DNA of 64,000 nt, taken from NCBI GenBank assembly GCA_963978895.1, contig OZ022242.1:12194462-12258461 (forward strand), given 5' to 3'. The position numbers and the translations under genes are program-made. This DNA is from Erpobdella octoculata. Taxonomy: Eukaryota; Annelida; Clitellata; Hirudinida; Erpobdellidae. Under the pieces are notes generated by a model that worked only from the letters and a program-made list of their open reading frames with translations, was not told the DNA's origin and searched no databases. Of this stretch, positions 1 through 43,036 are shown piece by piece (position 1 is the stretch's first letter; the number at the start of each line of letters is the position of its first letter).

Positions 1-30294
<30,294 letters not shown>

Positions 30295-31253
30295 AGTTAT
30301 TTGGCAAACGGCTATACTCACCAGAAAAATCAACAAACTTTCGTAATATATACTTGACTTGATGGCCTTTTTTGTTTTCCGTTGTCTTGAACATTGACAG
30401 AGTTTTTAGAACTGACCCAAACGAGCGTCCCCGTGGCGGACGGCTCTGTGGTAGCTAACCAAAACAACCCAGGGCTCATGGCGTTCCGTGATTCATTAAT
30501 AAACGAGTTGAAAAAAAACTGCATTTTGTCGACGGCTTGCGTAGCTCGACACAAATATCTAAACATTCTAACCTTTTAACGACGGGAGGCGAGGGTGAGT
30601 ACGACAGCTTCGAAAATTTGAGGGAATTAACTTCCGTACTCCGCGATAAGACTTACTTCGTTAATTAGACAGAAATAACCGACTTAATATCGACGGGGCG
30701 AGGGCGGACGGAACGTTTTCGAAAAAAGTAGTAGGAATCAGCTTCCGTGCTACCAACTATGACACGACTCACTTCACTTCGTTCGTTAGATTGGTTCGCG
30801 GGCGTGTCGAAAACAAACAAAAGAAAAGGTGAACACAATTGTTAGCGGCAATTTTATTTATTCACAAATCAATCACAAATTGTTTCCAATGTCGTCTGAT
30901 ACTACGGGAAAATATTCGTCGAAATTTCAGGCGGAGTGAAAAGGACGCCCCGCGAACTTCGACGGCAGTAATGGAATTTATTTACAGATTTATTATTTAA
31001 CGTAGCCATCACGTGACAGATATTCAACCAATCGCGACTCATCAGCGCTTATGTTAGTCCACGTGACCTACAGCTAGGCTGCAGGCGGATCGGTATAAAA
31101 TGCGAGCGAGCTTGCTTGCATTTTCAATAGAAATTGGTTCGGACGCCGACGGGCCTCTCCGCGTTCGCATGTTTTATATGTTTATACTGCACGTCCTCTG
31201 TACATATATATAAGTGATTCGGAGTATTCGGCCGATTGTTGGTAGAGTAAGGA
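30295..31253. other. Intergenic region between RPTP and INTS6, CpG-containing promoter zone
   Basis: CpG-rich compared with the rest of the window from about 30420 to 31200. Diverged repeated words (GGGCGAGGG, AACTTCCGTACT/CAGCTTCCGTGCT) occur at about 30585-30760. A 61-codon open frame at 30394-30579 has no recognised domain. The 3' UTR of RPTP and the 5' UTR and promoter of INTS6 must lie here. Confidence 0.5.
31094..31100 (+). promoter_or_regulatory. TATA-like box upstream of INTS6
   Basis: TATAAAA in a GC-rich context (CGGTATAAAATGCGAG), 154 bp before the INTS6 ATG. The position fits a promoter, but the transcription start was not seen. Confidence 0.4.
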
Positions 31254-34200
31254 ATGACAATCATTGTATTTTTGGTGGACACCAGTGCCTCCATGAACCA
31301 GCGTACTTACATGGGCACCAGTTATCTAGACACCGCCAAACACACAGTTGAAATGTTTTTGAAGGTAGGCGAGATTGGATTGTTTTTGAATGAATCTGAG
31401 AGGAAAGCGGGTGCACTTCCCAAACCTCTCGAGGTTCTGTTGGAGTTCAACAGTTGCAGAATTATCAGCCATTCAATTCAGAAAATAGACTGATGCTTAG
31501 TTGTTATCTAATCTGTCTTCTATTGTCTATTTCCAGATCAGATCAAGGGATCCTGTTTGTCGATTGGATCGTTATATGTTGTTGACATTTGAAGATCCGC
31601 CGATGAACGTGAAGGTTTGAGATTGACCGACTGTGCAGCAAAAAGACTCTCGTTAAACAAAAGCAAACCGGAGTTTTAATGCGAGCGCGCGTCTCGCACT
31701 CAACGTCCTTTTTTACCGTTTTAGATAGTCTCCCCGGCGTACACAACATCGCTCGCAAACATTGTGTATCACTGCGCATGCCTGCCGACGTCAGTTTTTA
31801 AGGTTGCGCGTAAGTAAGTAGTTCAGATAAAGCGCATTACTAAAAAAAACTGTTAATACAAATTAAAAAAATATTTGAAGAGTTCAGAGCTCCGGTTTGC
31901 TTTTGTTTTTAAAATTTTTCGAAAATATTACTGAATGGCAGCTGCTTTTTTATGACTAAAAAATTTTTTTTATGAGAACTTGAAAGTGGGCTATCCAAAT
32001 ATAATTTCTAATGTCGGTTTTTTATATGCTAGGCGGGCTGGAAAGAAAGTCATTGCACATTTATGAAAGAATTAAAAAGTTTGGAGGCTACTGGCCTCAC
32101 AGGTTTGGGTTCAGCTCTGAAAAACACTTTTGACATGCTCAATACAAACAGACTTCAGACTGGAATAGATACATTTGGACAGGTGAAGGGTTGTGTTTTA
32201 TTTTAATTGGTTTATTTAAATCTCGTTATATCTCATAATGAGAAACACCCATAAAGTTATAAATATTCAATATAGCTGCTAGCAATTGGTTTGTTAAACT
32301 TTTAGTAATGTCAATCCACCACATTATTGAGAAAAAAGCCATTTAAAAAGAGTGTCTTGAAAAAGACAAATTTAACTTTGAAATAAATTTCAACAAAATA
32401 ATTTGAGATCTTGAATTATTGTATTTTAAACAGGGCAGGTTTCCTTTTTATATTGAGCCTGCCATCATCATCTGCCTGACAGATGGCACTAAAATGACTT
32501 CAAAATCAGGGGCAACTGATGAGGTCAGTTGATTCCACATTCTTACTGTTATTTCTACCTATCATTTACAGAGACATTCAAACTTACAAATTTTGACTTA
32601 TGACATCCACATACATAGAAACCTGATTTTGCACCCCTTTTCCACATGTAGTTATCCACCTCCTGAAAGAACCAGTACAATTACTTTCCATGTCCATATG
32701 GGCCTTATAAATCCATAACCTAAAAGTTGAATCAAAATACTATATATTTGTAATTATTTATGTTTGTTTTGCTAATTTCTGTTTCTGGCAATGTTTGTTC
32801 TATTATATTAGCATAATTTTTAGTCTGGAATACATTTTTTAACTTAACTTTTATTTTTGTTCACCTCGAACATCTACGTGCTGCTAAATTATCCTCCCCA
32901 CTTTGACATGACCCCCCTCTCTCTCATATGTTATGAATAAATTTTAAATTATTTAAAAAAAATAACTTTTGCATATTAAACATTATTAAAGAAAAATATT
33001 CTTAGTTAACTTGATGCTGTAATCTTCAGTTGAACTTGCCCATGAATGCCACAGCTCTGCTGGGCTCTGAACTGACCAAAGAACCCTTCAGGTGGGATCA
33101 AAGGTTATATGGAATCGTCTACAAGGTTGGTTCGGCACCACCCACTGAAACTCTGTCATATGTGCCAACAGCTGAGGACACTCCTATAGATGCCATGTGT
33201 GAAGTCACTGGAGGTGTGTCTTTGTACCTGTTTTTGTGTGTATTTGTTGTACCTGTTTTTGTGCATCTGTGTGTGTATTACTGATGCTATAACAATGGTT
33301 TTTAAACACTATCTATAACTTGTTTGAAGGCTGTTAAGAAGCTAGCATGCTTCTACTTCATTAAACTTTTTGAAGAAAAATCGTTTTTCTCTATAAGTGG
33401 CTTACAAATATCTTTTTAAGTGGCTTACAAATTGTCTTATTCACCAGTTAACTCTGAAGTTTTGGTAATATATTTTTTTTTAATTCCAAGGTCGCTCTTA
33501 TGCCATAACATCACAGAAGTCTCTTTTGCTGTGCTTGGAATCTTTGGCCCAGAAGCTGCAAAGTGGGGTGATGGTGAATTTTGAAAAGCTTCCTCTTGAC
33601 TTTCAAATTCCAAATGGATTAGGTTGATGCTTGTTTTCATAATTATATTACTAAGAAGCTTAGCAAATAATTTTCACAATAATTAATTTGATTAATCTGT
33701 TGCTACTATCCAGAAGATCACTATCAGGACTTGCAGCTGCAACCATGGCACAATTGCAGACGACTCTTGTTCGTCAACAGATCTGCTCAGCGAGGGGGAA
33801 CTACTGGACACTGGCCAATCCCCGAGTGCTTCTGGCCTGATGTCAACAAAGAAGCTCTGGTGACAAATTTTTTTTATATTCACCAATAGAATAGCATTTT
33901 TAATGTTTAAAAAATATTCACTTAATTAATATTTGTGTTTAAAAATGTTCAATTAATTGATATTTGTATTTAAAAAAATGTTCAATTAATTAATATTTGT
34001 ATTTCAGCCGCCCAGGTCTGCGCATCCGTTTATTAGTTTTTCGTGCCAACCGTGCGAACCGCTGACACTCGATAATTTTCCATTTGACAAGTACGAACTG
34101 GAAGCCTCACCACTCACTCAGTACATATTGGAAAGAAGACAACCTCATGTTGCATGGCAGGTCAGTTATGATGATGATAATAATGACGATAGTGCTGTGG

Positions 34201-37200
34201 TACTTTTTATAAACTAATGATGATTCATTTTACACACTCAAGAGTATTTCATTGTTATTGTTAAACATTTATAGTAAAGACCTTAGTTTCATGTACTCAG
34301 GTGTTTGTGAAGAACAGTTCAAAGTATTCCGAGCTCGGTTTCCCGTTTGGATATTTGAAAGCAAGCACTAACTTGAATGCTGTCAATCTTTTTGTTATGC
34401 CTTATAATTATCCTCTTCTTTTTTCACTTCTTGGTTAGTTTTTTATGATAGTGATTTTTTTTTAAATTTTTAACGATGAAGCATATGTCTAAAAATTATT
34501 ATTTTATTTTTTACTTATCTAAAAAATGCTGGGTAAATATAAAGGATCCAAATAAATGAAGAAAGTTTTAAGAATAATGATAGATGTATTATTTAAATAA
34601 TACCATGAGGCAACATCATTTAGCTGCAATCTCAATTTTGATCTTTCTATTTGTAGATGAGTTGATAAAAGTTCACAAGTTCAAGGTTCTTCCAAAGTGG
34701 AAGGTGCAGTTTGACTCCTATCTTAAATCTGTGCCTCCATACTACGCTACGGTAGATTCTACTTTTTTTATTTTAAAAAATCCATCCATTATTTGAAAAA
34801 GTCTCTTGGACTATGGAATATTAACGACAAAAAATAAATTTATTTCAAGCCTCTGAAAAAGGCCTTTGGAAGACTGTCCTTACCTCCGAATCTCAATTTG
34901 ATTCCCGACCAGATGGAAAACTGCTTCAGCTACTCCGTTGTTTTGTATCTCAAGAAAATAAAAAACCAGGTTGGTCGCAGACGTATATGTATGTCATGTA
35001 CACACGTGTATAGTCATAAAAAATTGGCCCTGGGAACGCTATATATTTAATGGGCCCCTCTTTAGAAAAATGGGCCCCTCTCTAAAAAAAATAGGGCCCT
35101 TCCTTTGACATTTTTTAATTTTCAAAACCGCAAAAAACAAAAGTAACCAAAATAATAAAAAATACGATGAAATTTTTAAATTAAAATATATATATATATG
35201 ATATATTGTATAAATTTTTGTTAATTTTTTTTAAGTTATAATTTTTAAAGTGAAATCATGAAATTAATACAAAACAGTGTGGGCCTAGGACTGCGTTCCC
35301 AAGCGTCTATTTTTTGCTCAAGGCAATGGGAACGCTATGATCTAAATTCGGAGGGCCCTGGAACGGTGTTCCCATGCGTTCCCACATACTTTAACCCCTG
35401 CTTATAGTATCTGATGAACATTATGTACGCATTCATATTGTTTTGTAGGTTATGTACATGTACATTACATGTGCAAATACTTTTTGTGTAGATAATCACA
35501 CAGTGATAAGTACAAAATCTTATGCTGCAATAGTTATAATTATAGATTAGTAGTTATAATGAAAAGGACAAAGACATATTAACATTTCAAATTTTAGGCG
35601 AAGCAAGAATTTGAACGCTTGGTAGCATCGGTGGGCCAGTGCATACCTCCTGCCCCCGCGATCAGGGTAAACTCGCGCACCCCGCGTGCCTCACTACTCG
35701 ACCGGCCGGATGCAAGCCAGCTGATGGCCCATTACGCAGGAGACATATTCGGTTTGAAACAGGAGCTGGCCATGTCTGTCGATACGTTCGATACGTTCAC
35801 TCTTCATGCAGATCCAAAGATTGTCGACGTTCACATCTACACGTTGGTGTTTTTAGTTTTATCTCAACTTGACTCTTTCACTGTTTATAACATTACAATG
35901 TTCTCTTTAGTTTTTTTCTATTACTGGTAAACTCCTAATTATAAAAATTATTTTTTCTTATTGACATTTGAATAATGAAATTATTTGAAGGTTAATTTTT
36001 CAATTTGCTGATTTTTTTTTGCATAGAAATCCATTTGACATAAATAGAAAAGATCTTGTTCTCAACCTTGCAAGAATGAGACTCAACTTTTTGAAATCTT
36101 CTTCATCCACGTGGAAGTTACAACACACCGGTATGTTGAAGTTTCTTTTTTATATAAGAATTTGTCACATGATTGATTCTGTATGTTTCATAGCATTTAG
36201 TCAAGTAATACAAATTAATTTATGGCCAATCTTTAACAACTTCCAAACGTTGTCAGTTTCAAAAGATGTTAAGTAATTAAATTGCTGTCTGAGTGAAATT
36301 TGTTGGATAATTTATAATTTATTACAAATATTTAAAAAATTTCTTCTCAGACACCTTACACAGCATGTCCATACAAGAAATGGGTAATTATCAGGAGTAC
36401 CTGAAAAAACAGACGCCCCCTTTAAGGGAAATTGAAACTACGCCTACCAGGATACATACATTTGGAAATCCCTTTAAAGTCAAGGTGATTGGAATTTCAA
36501 ATTTTCTCACATCATCGAATGCTTACAGTTCTTAATGTATAATGAAATAAATAATATCTCATAATAATTTTACACAACAAATATGTAAATATTTTCTAGC
36601 AAAACCTGATGATCGATGAAGCAGATGAAGCAGTGCTCAGTCCATCATCATCATCACTGTCTCCCAGGAAGAGAACTTCCTCTGAGGTTTCATCACTTTC
36701 ATCACCACTGCCATCACCAAGGTCCAATAAGAGAAAAGCTGGTTAGCTTCATTCTTTTACTCAACTTAGATACCAATTTTGGGGGTCTTGGCGAGTCTAC
36801 GCATTGTCTTCACGATGCATAATCCTTTGCTTAAGGAACAAGATTATATATTGTCCCACACATACAATATTTTAAGTTGTTGTGGTTGGTAACATTTCCT
36901 ATATTTGCAGGTCCTCTTCCAAAGAACGTTCCAGCTAAATTTTTCCTGATGCATTCGTTGTCATCACCGTCCACTCCCATTCCTTCCGCTGATCTCAGTG
37001 AACCTCTTTCACCTGTAACAGGTGTGCTGATATTTATCATCACTATCAAGTCGTGAATAATATTGCAGCTACTTTAATATTTACATGCACATTTTATTTT
37101 CTAGAAGAAGATCTTGAAGATGTCAACACAAACGGTTGTGACTTGCAGAATAACAGATCGCCATCACCTGCCTCTATTGAACCACTTGTAGCTAATCACG

Positions 37201-37762
37201 TTTCATCAAAAAAGAATGTAGACCAATCTCCACCACGTAATGAAGCGGTAAACGGCGTCACCGACCTTCCGACAACAAATCACGTCACTGACAACGGGTC
37301 AGAAATAGAAAACTACTTCCTTAACGGTGGCGAAGTTCTGGGTACAAAGGTAGTAAATTCCGTGTCCAGGGCCCAGAAACCCATCATCTGCGATGAAACG
37401 CTCGATGTCGAATTCAACAATGGCATCAAACGGTTGGCCATAACAGAAGTGAAGAAACCTGGCAGAAGTAAGATGGATCTTTGTTTTATTTTTGTATAGT
37501 TGTGGTTGTATAAACTGAAAGGTTGAGAGTCGTTTAGATTAGCCAAGTGTTGTAATTTCCCATTTGAATAAACTTTTAAAAAGTTTGTATTTTTCTTGTT
37601 GCTCCTTCAGATTATTCCAATGTCATCGCTCTGTTGAATTCATTACGAGGTGGTCTTCAGATTAGGAGGCTTTTTGTCGAACGGATAATGATGGAGGCGA
37701 GTCGGTATAAAAAGTTTGGTCTCGTCAGGAGTCTCCAGGAGTTTTGTTTTAGTCTTTCCTGA
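31254..37762 (+). CDS. INTS6: Integrator complex subunit 6 (complete, 18 exons)
   Basis: Subunit of the nuclear Integrator complex, which cleaves nascent snRNA and other RNA polymerase II transcripts and links PP2A to it. Exons: 31254-31364, 31537-31614, 32033-32182, 32434-32523, 33030-33213, 33491-33622, 33714-33859, 34008-34160, 34301-34433, 34657-34751, 34850-34969, 35598-35842, 36027-36130, 36351-36484, 36600-36741, 36911-37021, 37105-37467 and 37611-37762. All phases agree, giving 880 residues (human about 887). The N-terminal VWA domain has the MIDAS motif DTSAS at residues 9-13, then YLDTAKHTVEMF, ELTKEPFRWDQRL, GHWPIPECFWPD, PFDKYELEASPLTQYILERR, MGNYQEYLKK and HTFGNPFKV. A Ser-rich low-complexity region follows. 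The C-terminal INT6/SAGE/DDX26B-type domain is VKKPGR...IRRLFVERIMMEASRYKKFG. ATG 31254 starts directly at the VWA strand. Confidence 0.95.
31655..31908. mobile_element. Foldback MITE in INTS6 intron 2
   Basis: AAACAAAAGCAAACCGGAG (31655-31673) is perfectly mirrored by CTCCGGTTTGCTTTTGTTT (31890-31908). The roughly 215-bp centre is non-coding and CpG-containing. Family not identified. Confidence 0.6.
35031..35384. mobile_element. MITE-like repeat in INTS6 intron 11
   Basis: TGGGAACGC near the left side is mirrored by GCGTTCCCA at 35376-35384; ATGGGCCCCTCTTTAGAAAA is duplicated at the left, and GGGCCC words occur near both sides. No coding capacity. Termini are short, so the call is tentative. 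Confidence 0.4.
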
Positions 37763-40582
37763 TGTTGGGACAATCTGATGATACAGGTGTGGATAGGTTT
37801 TTCTGGATGCCTTAATTCTTAAGGTAGTTTTTGGAGTGAGTTTATAACTATCATTCATAGGTTCTTATTGTATGTTCATATAGTTTTAAATTAGCATAAA
37901 AATACAATATTTCTTAAATAATATATGTTTTAAATAATTTTTATTTTGCAACCAGGTTGATGTCTTTCATGGACAGTTGCCTTAATTATGAGATTGTCTC
38001 AGTTTGTCTCTGTGTGTCAATCGGTCAGGTCATTTGGTTAACTTGTACAGCTGTCTTTCTTTAGGGCCTTCCTTGCATCGTGATATTTGCTCTTTCATCT
38101 GATTAGCTCTTTCTCGGTTCCCTCTCTAATTCAATTATCTTTCTCTTAATTCTTTCTACGTTTCCTAGCATCTTTCCATTTACTTCTTTCTTCATCGTCT
38201 GGTCTTATTTGCGGATTAAAACACCATTCAATCTGTACATCAGTTTGTTTTTAAGTTTTGTATGTCCTGGCTGTATAGTCCTAGTCCTTCTCTTTAATTG
38301 TTTTATTTTGTTGATTGTCTTTTCTTAATCCCTTGTAGGCCTCTACTTTACCTCTGCCATTTCCCATCTCCTCATTTCTTTTTCTATTCTTAGTTCTTCT
38401 TTTGGCTTCTAGTTATCATATGACCTCAAATAAATTTTTTTTTAAACTGAGATAGTCTAGAGTGATGACGACATATCAGACTGGTAAAAGAGAATCTCCA
38501 TTATACCGAGCTGTCCTGAGATAGGTTTCCTATCTCTGAGGAATTTGTTATAAATATAAGTGAAGGAATTGATTGTTTTCAAGTTTTGTTTATTAGTTTA
38601 TATATATATATATACCTATATATATTCATATATTTAAATATATATAAATATGTGTTTCTTTTTTTTTGTAAAATAATCAAAAAACTATTTTAACTGTTAA
38701 TGATAAAACTTGAGCAATACTAATAGAAATCTCTTTTAAATATTATAATTTTAAAATTATTATGTTTACAACTGTTAAATAACTAAAAGGCGATGGATTT
38801 TAAATAAAAAGAAAAAAATGTAAATAACTGCGAAGAATGGAAGTTGAAAAATAAATAAACGAACATTTTAACTGGTTGTTTTTTTCTTGATGTTGGCTGG
38901 AAGTCATTCTCCATCCATGTGGAGAATGTTTGATCTGAGACTGCATGATTTGCTAATTTTTTTAAGGTTGCATGTATTTGTTTGCTTTTAAACCTCTGTG
39001 TATGGGTGTGTGCATATGTCTGAATATCTCTGGACTGTTTGTGCAATGCCGCAGGTAAGTTTTTTAAATTAATTTAATTAATATAAATTATTGATTTTAT
39101 GTAAACCCTTTAAAATATGCTTTTATTTTTTCTGTTGTGTACTGGCTGGTGTATTATTTCAAAAGTGCTGACAAAATTCAGTTGATATGAACTTGATGTA
39201 TTCGTTGCATCGCCATAATTTGAAATCAACCAAGAGAAACTTGAAATCAACCATTTTAATGGAAAATTTACTAGTTTTTTTGCAGGCTGGCTCTTGTGTG
39301 CCTGCTCCGAAGGTGTACAGAAATGGTGGTACGGTTCGATTATCTCCAAGACAGCCAACACCAAGGAAGACATAGATTTTTTTGTTTGTTTTATGTTATT
39401 TTTATTTTATTTAAAAATATCCTAATTTTTCTGACGTAATGCCTGTTGCAGGCACTGCTCCCACAAACCTGAGCAGTAAATCAAAAGTCACATTGGTGAT
39501 GTTGGGCATACTGCTGCACAACTTGTTCTGCTTCTGCTCAATGCCAGGTGCCCTCTAGTGTACATGCATAAGAGTGAAAGTTGGTTGTGGCATGAGCCAA
39601 CATATCAGGCGAAAATAAATGGCCTTCAATTTTAATAAAGAGTTGCTTTCCTCCAGTAAAAAGGAAACAATGCAACTTCATAAATGAAGTTAGGGTCAAC
39701 CAAAATTGCACTACCTTGCGGTCCTCGATTTCCACTCCATACCGGTAAAGAATTACACCAATTGGTCATGTGCCACCAAACATTAACTTTCATCAGATAT
39801 ATATTAAAATTACCAAGAAATCACTAAACAAAAAATAACCAAAATCGCATTATTAAAATCACTTTAAAGCACAACAAAATAAACCCTAAAATAAGTGATA
39901 TGAGTGAGCAATATATTCAATTTGCATCTCCCTTTTATAGATATAACTTTTATTTGTATTGCAGCTAAAAAAAAACTGGATTGGAACAATGGGAAATCAC
40001 ATTATGAATTATAGTATATGAAATGTTAGTGTGAAATAAAGATGAATATAAGATAAAGATAAAAACAGATAGAATAAAATATGATCAAATCAGATCAGAT
40101 CAAGTATTTTATTATGGAACTTCAATATTAGTGACTTTACTTTCAAAAACAACTAAGATCTGTACACTAATGTTCAGTTTTAACATTTCCTTATACACCT
40201 CCATAATGAACATTTTGTAAGCTGGAACTTAATCAAACCTTATAAAAGGCAAATATTATTAATTCAGTGCAAAGTAATAAGCAATATTGGAATGCATGAG
40301 ACATGATTGGCTAATAAACTTGAGAGTAAAACACCACAAAAGCTAAATTTCAAGTACTCTGCAGTAAGTACAAGTACACTTTTGAATGTCAGTTGCATCT
40401 AAACAAAGATGACGAACTCTCAAAACCGTTCTGTGGCTCAAAATAATAAAAATGATCAATAACAAACATTTTCTGAGAAAAAAAAACAGCAAATGGTATG
40501 TTTATCAACACATGCTGATTAATGACATATATAGATCTCTGGAACAAAGGTAGGTACATTTCCAAAATTATATGAGATGAAC
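37763..40582. other. Intergenic region between INTS6 and the glycosyltransferase
   Basis: Pyrimidine-rich from 37980 to 38420 and otherwise AT-rich. A strong splice-donor match CCGCAG|GTAAGT at 39055 and an acceptor TTTTTGCAG before 39284, followed by a 30-codon frame to TAG at 39375, could be an untranslated or alternative terminal exon, but no protein homology is seen. Antisense at 39538-39735 a 65-codon frame is open without recognised domains. The two genes converge here, so both 3' UTRs are expected. Confidence 0.45.
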
Positions 40583-41767
40583 TTATGCATTTCTTGCTAT
40601 GGCAGAGTCGGAGAGCTGACTGAACCAGTTTGGCGGTAATCTGTTGATCAATGCTTTCCATAACTTTTTATAAACTGCAGTATCAGATATGTGACTTAAG
40701 TAGATATCAATTTCGCTTTTATCATTCAAATACTGCTTCTTGACATCATCTTCATTAAGCGAGAAACTGCTTTGGATATTGATGAAATCGATGGGTTTGG
40801 ATAGATGTGCGGGTAAGACACCTGTAATAAAGACATCTTCAATCCAGAAGTACTTGGCTATTAGAGAGGCTTGGTACATTTCTTTCACAAGAGGTATGGA
40901 AGTCACGTAACCAATGCCAGCACAGTACTGAGGAAAGTGAGTACGGCCAGGGAAATCATCATCTTTTACACACCAGGATCCACACTTCTGAGGGTCCCTC
41001 AAGATTGGCATTGTATTTTCGGCCCATAGTGAACATAAGATGGTTCGGTTGGTAGGTAGATTAGATTTTGTTAAAGACATGATGCCAAAGATGTTAATAA
41101 ATGAGTCATCATTTGCCTTAAGGGCATACTTTGCCCGAGAACAATATTCGGAAATCCATTTCATTCCTAACAAAGCTTTCAATGCTTTCGATTTTGATGT
41201 GTCTTCAAAGTCTCCTTGCACAATGTCATTGTATGTTTTAGATTCCTCTATTAATTTATCCTGAAGACTAGAATCTGAAGTGAGACCAACAACAAAAATA
41301 ACCTTCATGATGTTTTTTCTGAAAAGTGTAGGATCTGCCCAGGATTCTCTAAGCAGTTGTCTTTTTTCTTCATTCTCAGGTGAAGTGATTACATATAATA
41401 TCCACTCAACATCGTTATCATTATTGCAAAGGTTTTTGTTGTGAAGTAATATTTCAACTAAAAGAGATTGTCCGCTGGGGTTTTTAGAAATAACCTCTTC
41501 TTGTTTTCTTTCTCTGTCATTCCATATTTTCAGCAAATCCTTTGAGTCAAAGGACGCCATAAACTGAACACGTCCGTTACTGTCCGGTGCACCAATTTTA
41601 AGTCTAGCTGGAATAGAGTTTGGATCGACATCTGCTATTGTTTTATCTTTATCGCATGAGCAATTCAAGGAGTGTACGAGATGAATAATGACGTACAGTA
41701 CAGCCAAAGCAGCCACGACCTGCAATATCAACTGAACATGTTTTTTTCCTAGTAATTTAATAAACAT
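40583..41767 (-). CDS. Beta-1,3-galactosyltransferase-like (GT31), intronless
   Basis: Type II Golgi membrane glycosyltransferase of family 31 that adds a beta-1,3-linked sugar (galactose or a related sugar) to glycan chains. 394 residues: short cytosolic tail, signal anchor at about residues 11-33 (VQLILQVVAALAVLYVIIHL), stem to about 120, then the catalytic domain. Family motifs: WILYVITSPEN at 122, RQLLRESWADP (137-147), KANDDSFIN (218-226, in place of the usual DxD-type DDD), FPQYCAGIGYV (278-288) and WIEDVFITG (308-316). One N-glycosylation site at NRT 240. Length and single exon are normal for GT31. The exact acceptor and donor sugar cannot be told. ATG at 41767 is the first in frame and gives a proper signal anchor. 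Confidence 0.85.
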   Translation of the reverse strand: MFIKLLGKKHVQLILQVVAALAVLYVIIHLVHSLNCSCDKDKTIADVDPNSIPARLKIGAPDSNGRVQFMASFDSKDLLKIWNDRERKQEEVISKNPSGQSLLVEILLHNKNLCNNDNDVEWILYVITSPENEEKRQLLRESWADPTLFRKNIMKVIFVVGLTSDSSLQDKLIEESKTYNDIVQGDFEDTSKSKALKALLGMKWISEYCSRAKYALKANDDSFINIFGIMSLTKSNLPTNRTILCSLWAENTMPILRDPQKCGSWCVKDDDFPGRTHFPQYCAGIGYVTSIPLVKEMYQASLIAKYFWIEDVFITGVLPAHLSKPIDFINIQSSFSLNEDDVKKQYLNDKSEIDIYLSHISDTAVYKKLWKALINRLPPNWFSQLSDSAIARNA

Positions 41768-42801
41768 TTTAACGGATTAGCCTGGGACGGACCTCGCTAG
41801 GACCTAGAGTCTAGGATTGTTCGATGTCGGTTAATTTGTTTCTACTTTACTTTACTACGGCGACGCATCGCTACATCGTGTCGTGAAATGTATTTGTTTT
41901 CATTTCTGAGACGATTAGGTGCTGTACAGAAAAACCTACAAATTTGATTTTCAAACAATTTCTTATTAAATAGATTTTTTGCTACTAATTAAAAAATAGC
42001 GCGGCACAAAAGTTATGGTGGCAGCTAAGACCAGTGGCGTATATAGGTAAAAATTTTTGCTCCGTGAAAACTCAGATTGTGAAGTGGTAGGTAATGTTTT
42101 AGCTAAGAACCTGAGGTGACAGCGGTATTGGGATTATTGTTAAGAAAGGACAACCCTACCCGGTAACATAAACCTATATACGAACTCTTTGTTCAGTGTT
42201 GTTGTTTTGTGTCTCGTGTATTTCGTTCAGCATTTGTAGAGCTTTTTCATTTTTCGCAAGAAAAAGTGAAAACGAGCCGGGTCAGAGCTATTCTATTCTC
42301 ATCAAATATTGAAGGTTATATTTTGTAATATTTTTTTTTTAAATAAAGAGATGTATGATTAATATTTTAATCTACATTTTGGATGTCTAAAATTATTATT
42401 TTGCTCGTAGCACACTAACATGCTCGTACACTTTTTTTTTGAAAAAACAACATGGCGCTTTGTAAGCTGCCGGCCGCGCTCAAAACTTTGTTCGCGTGTA
42501 TTTCTGTTATTTTTTATATAATTAAAACTTAACTTTTGATTTAGTAATTAGTAATGCAGTTGTTGCGAGAATTTCGATACCTTAACTTATGAAATAGTAA
42601 CTTTGAATCCTTCGAAAAGGGATTGCGATAATCCGATCTATTTCTAGAGACTTGTCGTTCAATATTACACCAAACTTGAATATAAATTTGGACACCTTAA
42701 AGCAGAAGAATCTCGATTGATTTCTGAACTTTTGAACTTGAAAGAATTTTTTTTTAAAAGATTTTAATTAATTAAATTTTAAATCTGTTAATTACCATCA
42801 A
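41768..42801. other. Intergenic region upstream of the glycosyltransferase
   Basis: It should hold the promoter of the minus-strand gene. AT-rich; no clear TATA box, element end or ORF recognised before the LINE. Confidence 0.5.
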
Positions 42802-43036
42802 ATGGAGGAGGTGGCAGCGACGCGCGGATGTTCACTCATCACTTACACAAGGGGGCAGTTGTTTGCTATAAGAAGGACGGCCGCCTCGAACCACAATTTG
42901 TTGTACAACCCAACTCCGCTGTACGAACTCAAATCTTTAGGACTGCTCAGATATAGAGGCAGTCGAAGACAGAGCCATAGTAAAAAATCAGACAAGAAGA
43001 AGTTTAAAAAAAAAGAATACACGCCCAAGAGTCCTG

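Noticed and set aside
30330..30579. Open frames on both strands upstream of INTS6
   Set aside because: No homology recognised; the zone looks like promoter and 5' UTR with repeated words.
39538..39735. 65-codon antisense frame in the INTS6-glycosyltransferase intergenic region
   Set aside because: No recognised domain; may be UTR or repeat.
41040..41264. 74-codon plus-strand frame inside the glycosyltransferase
   Set aside because: Antisense shadow of the GT31 coding region.
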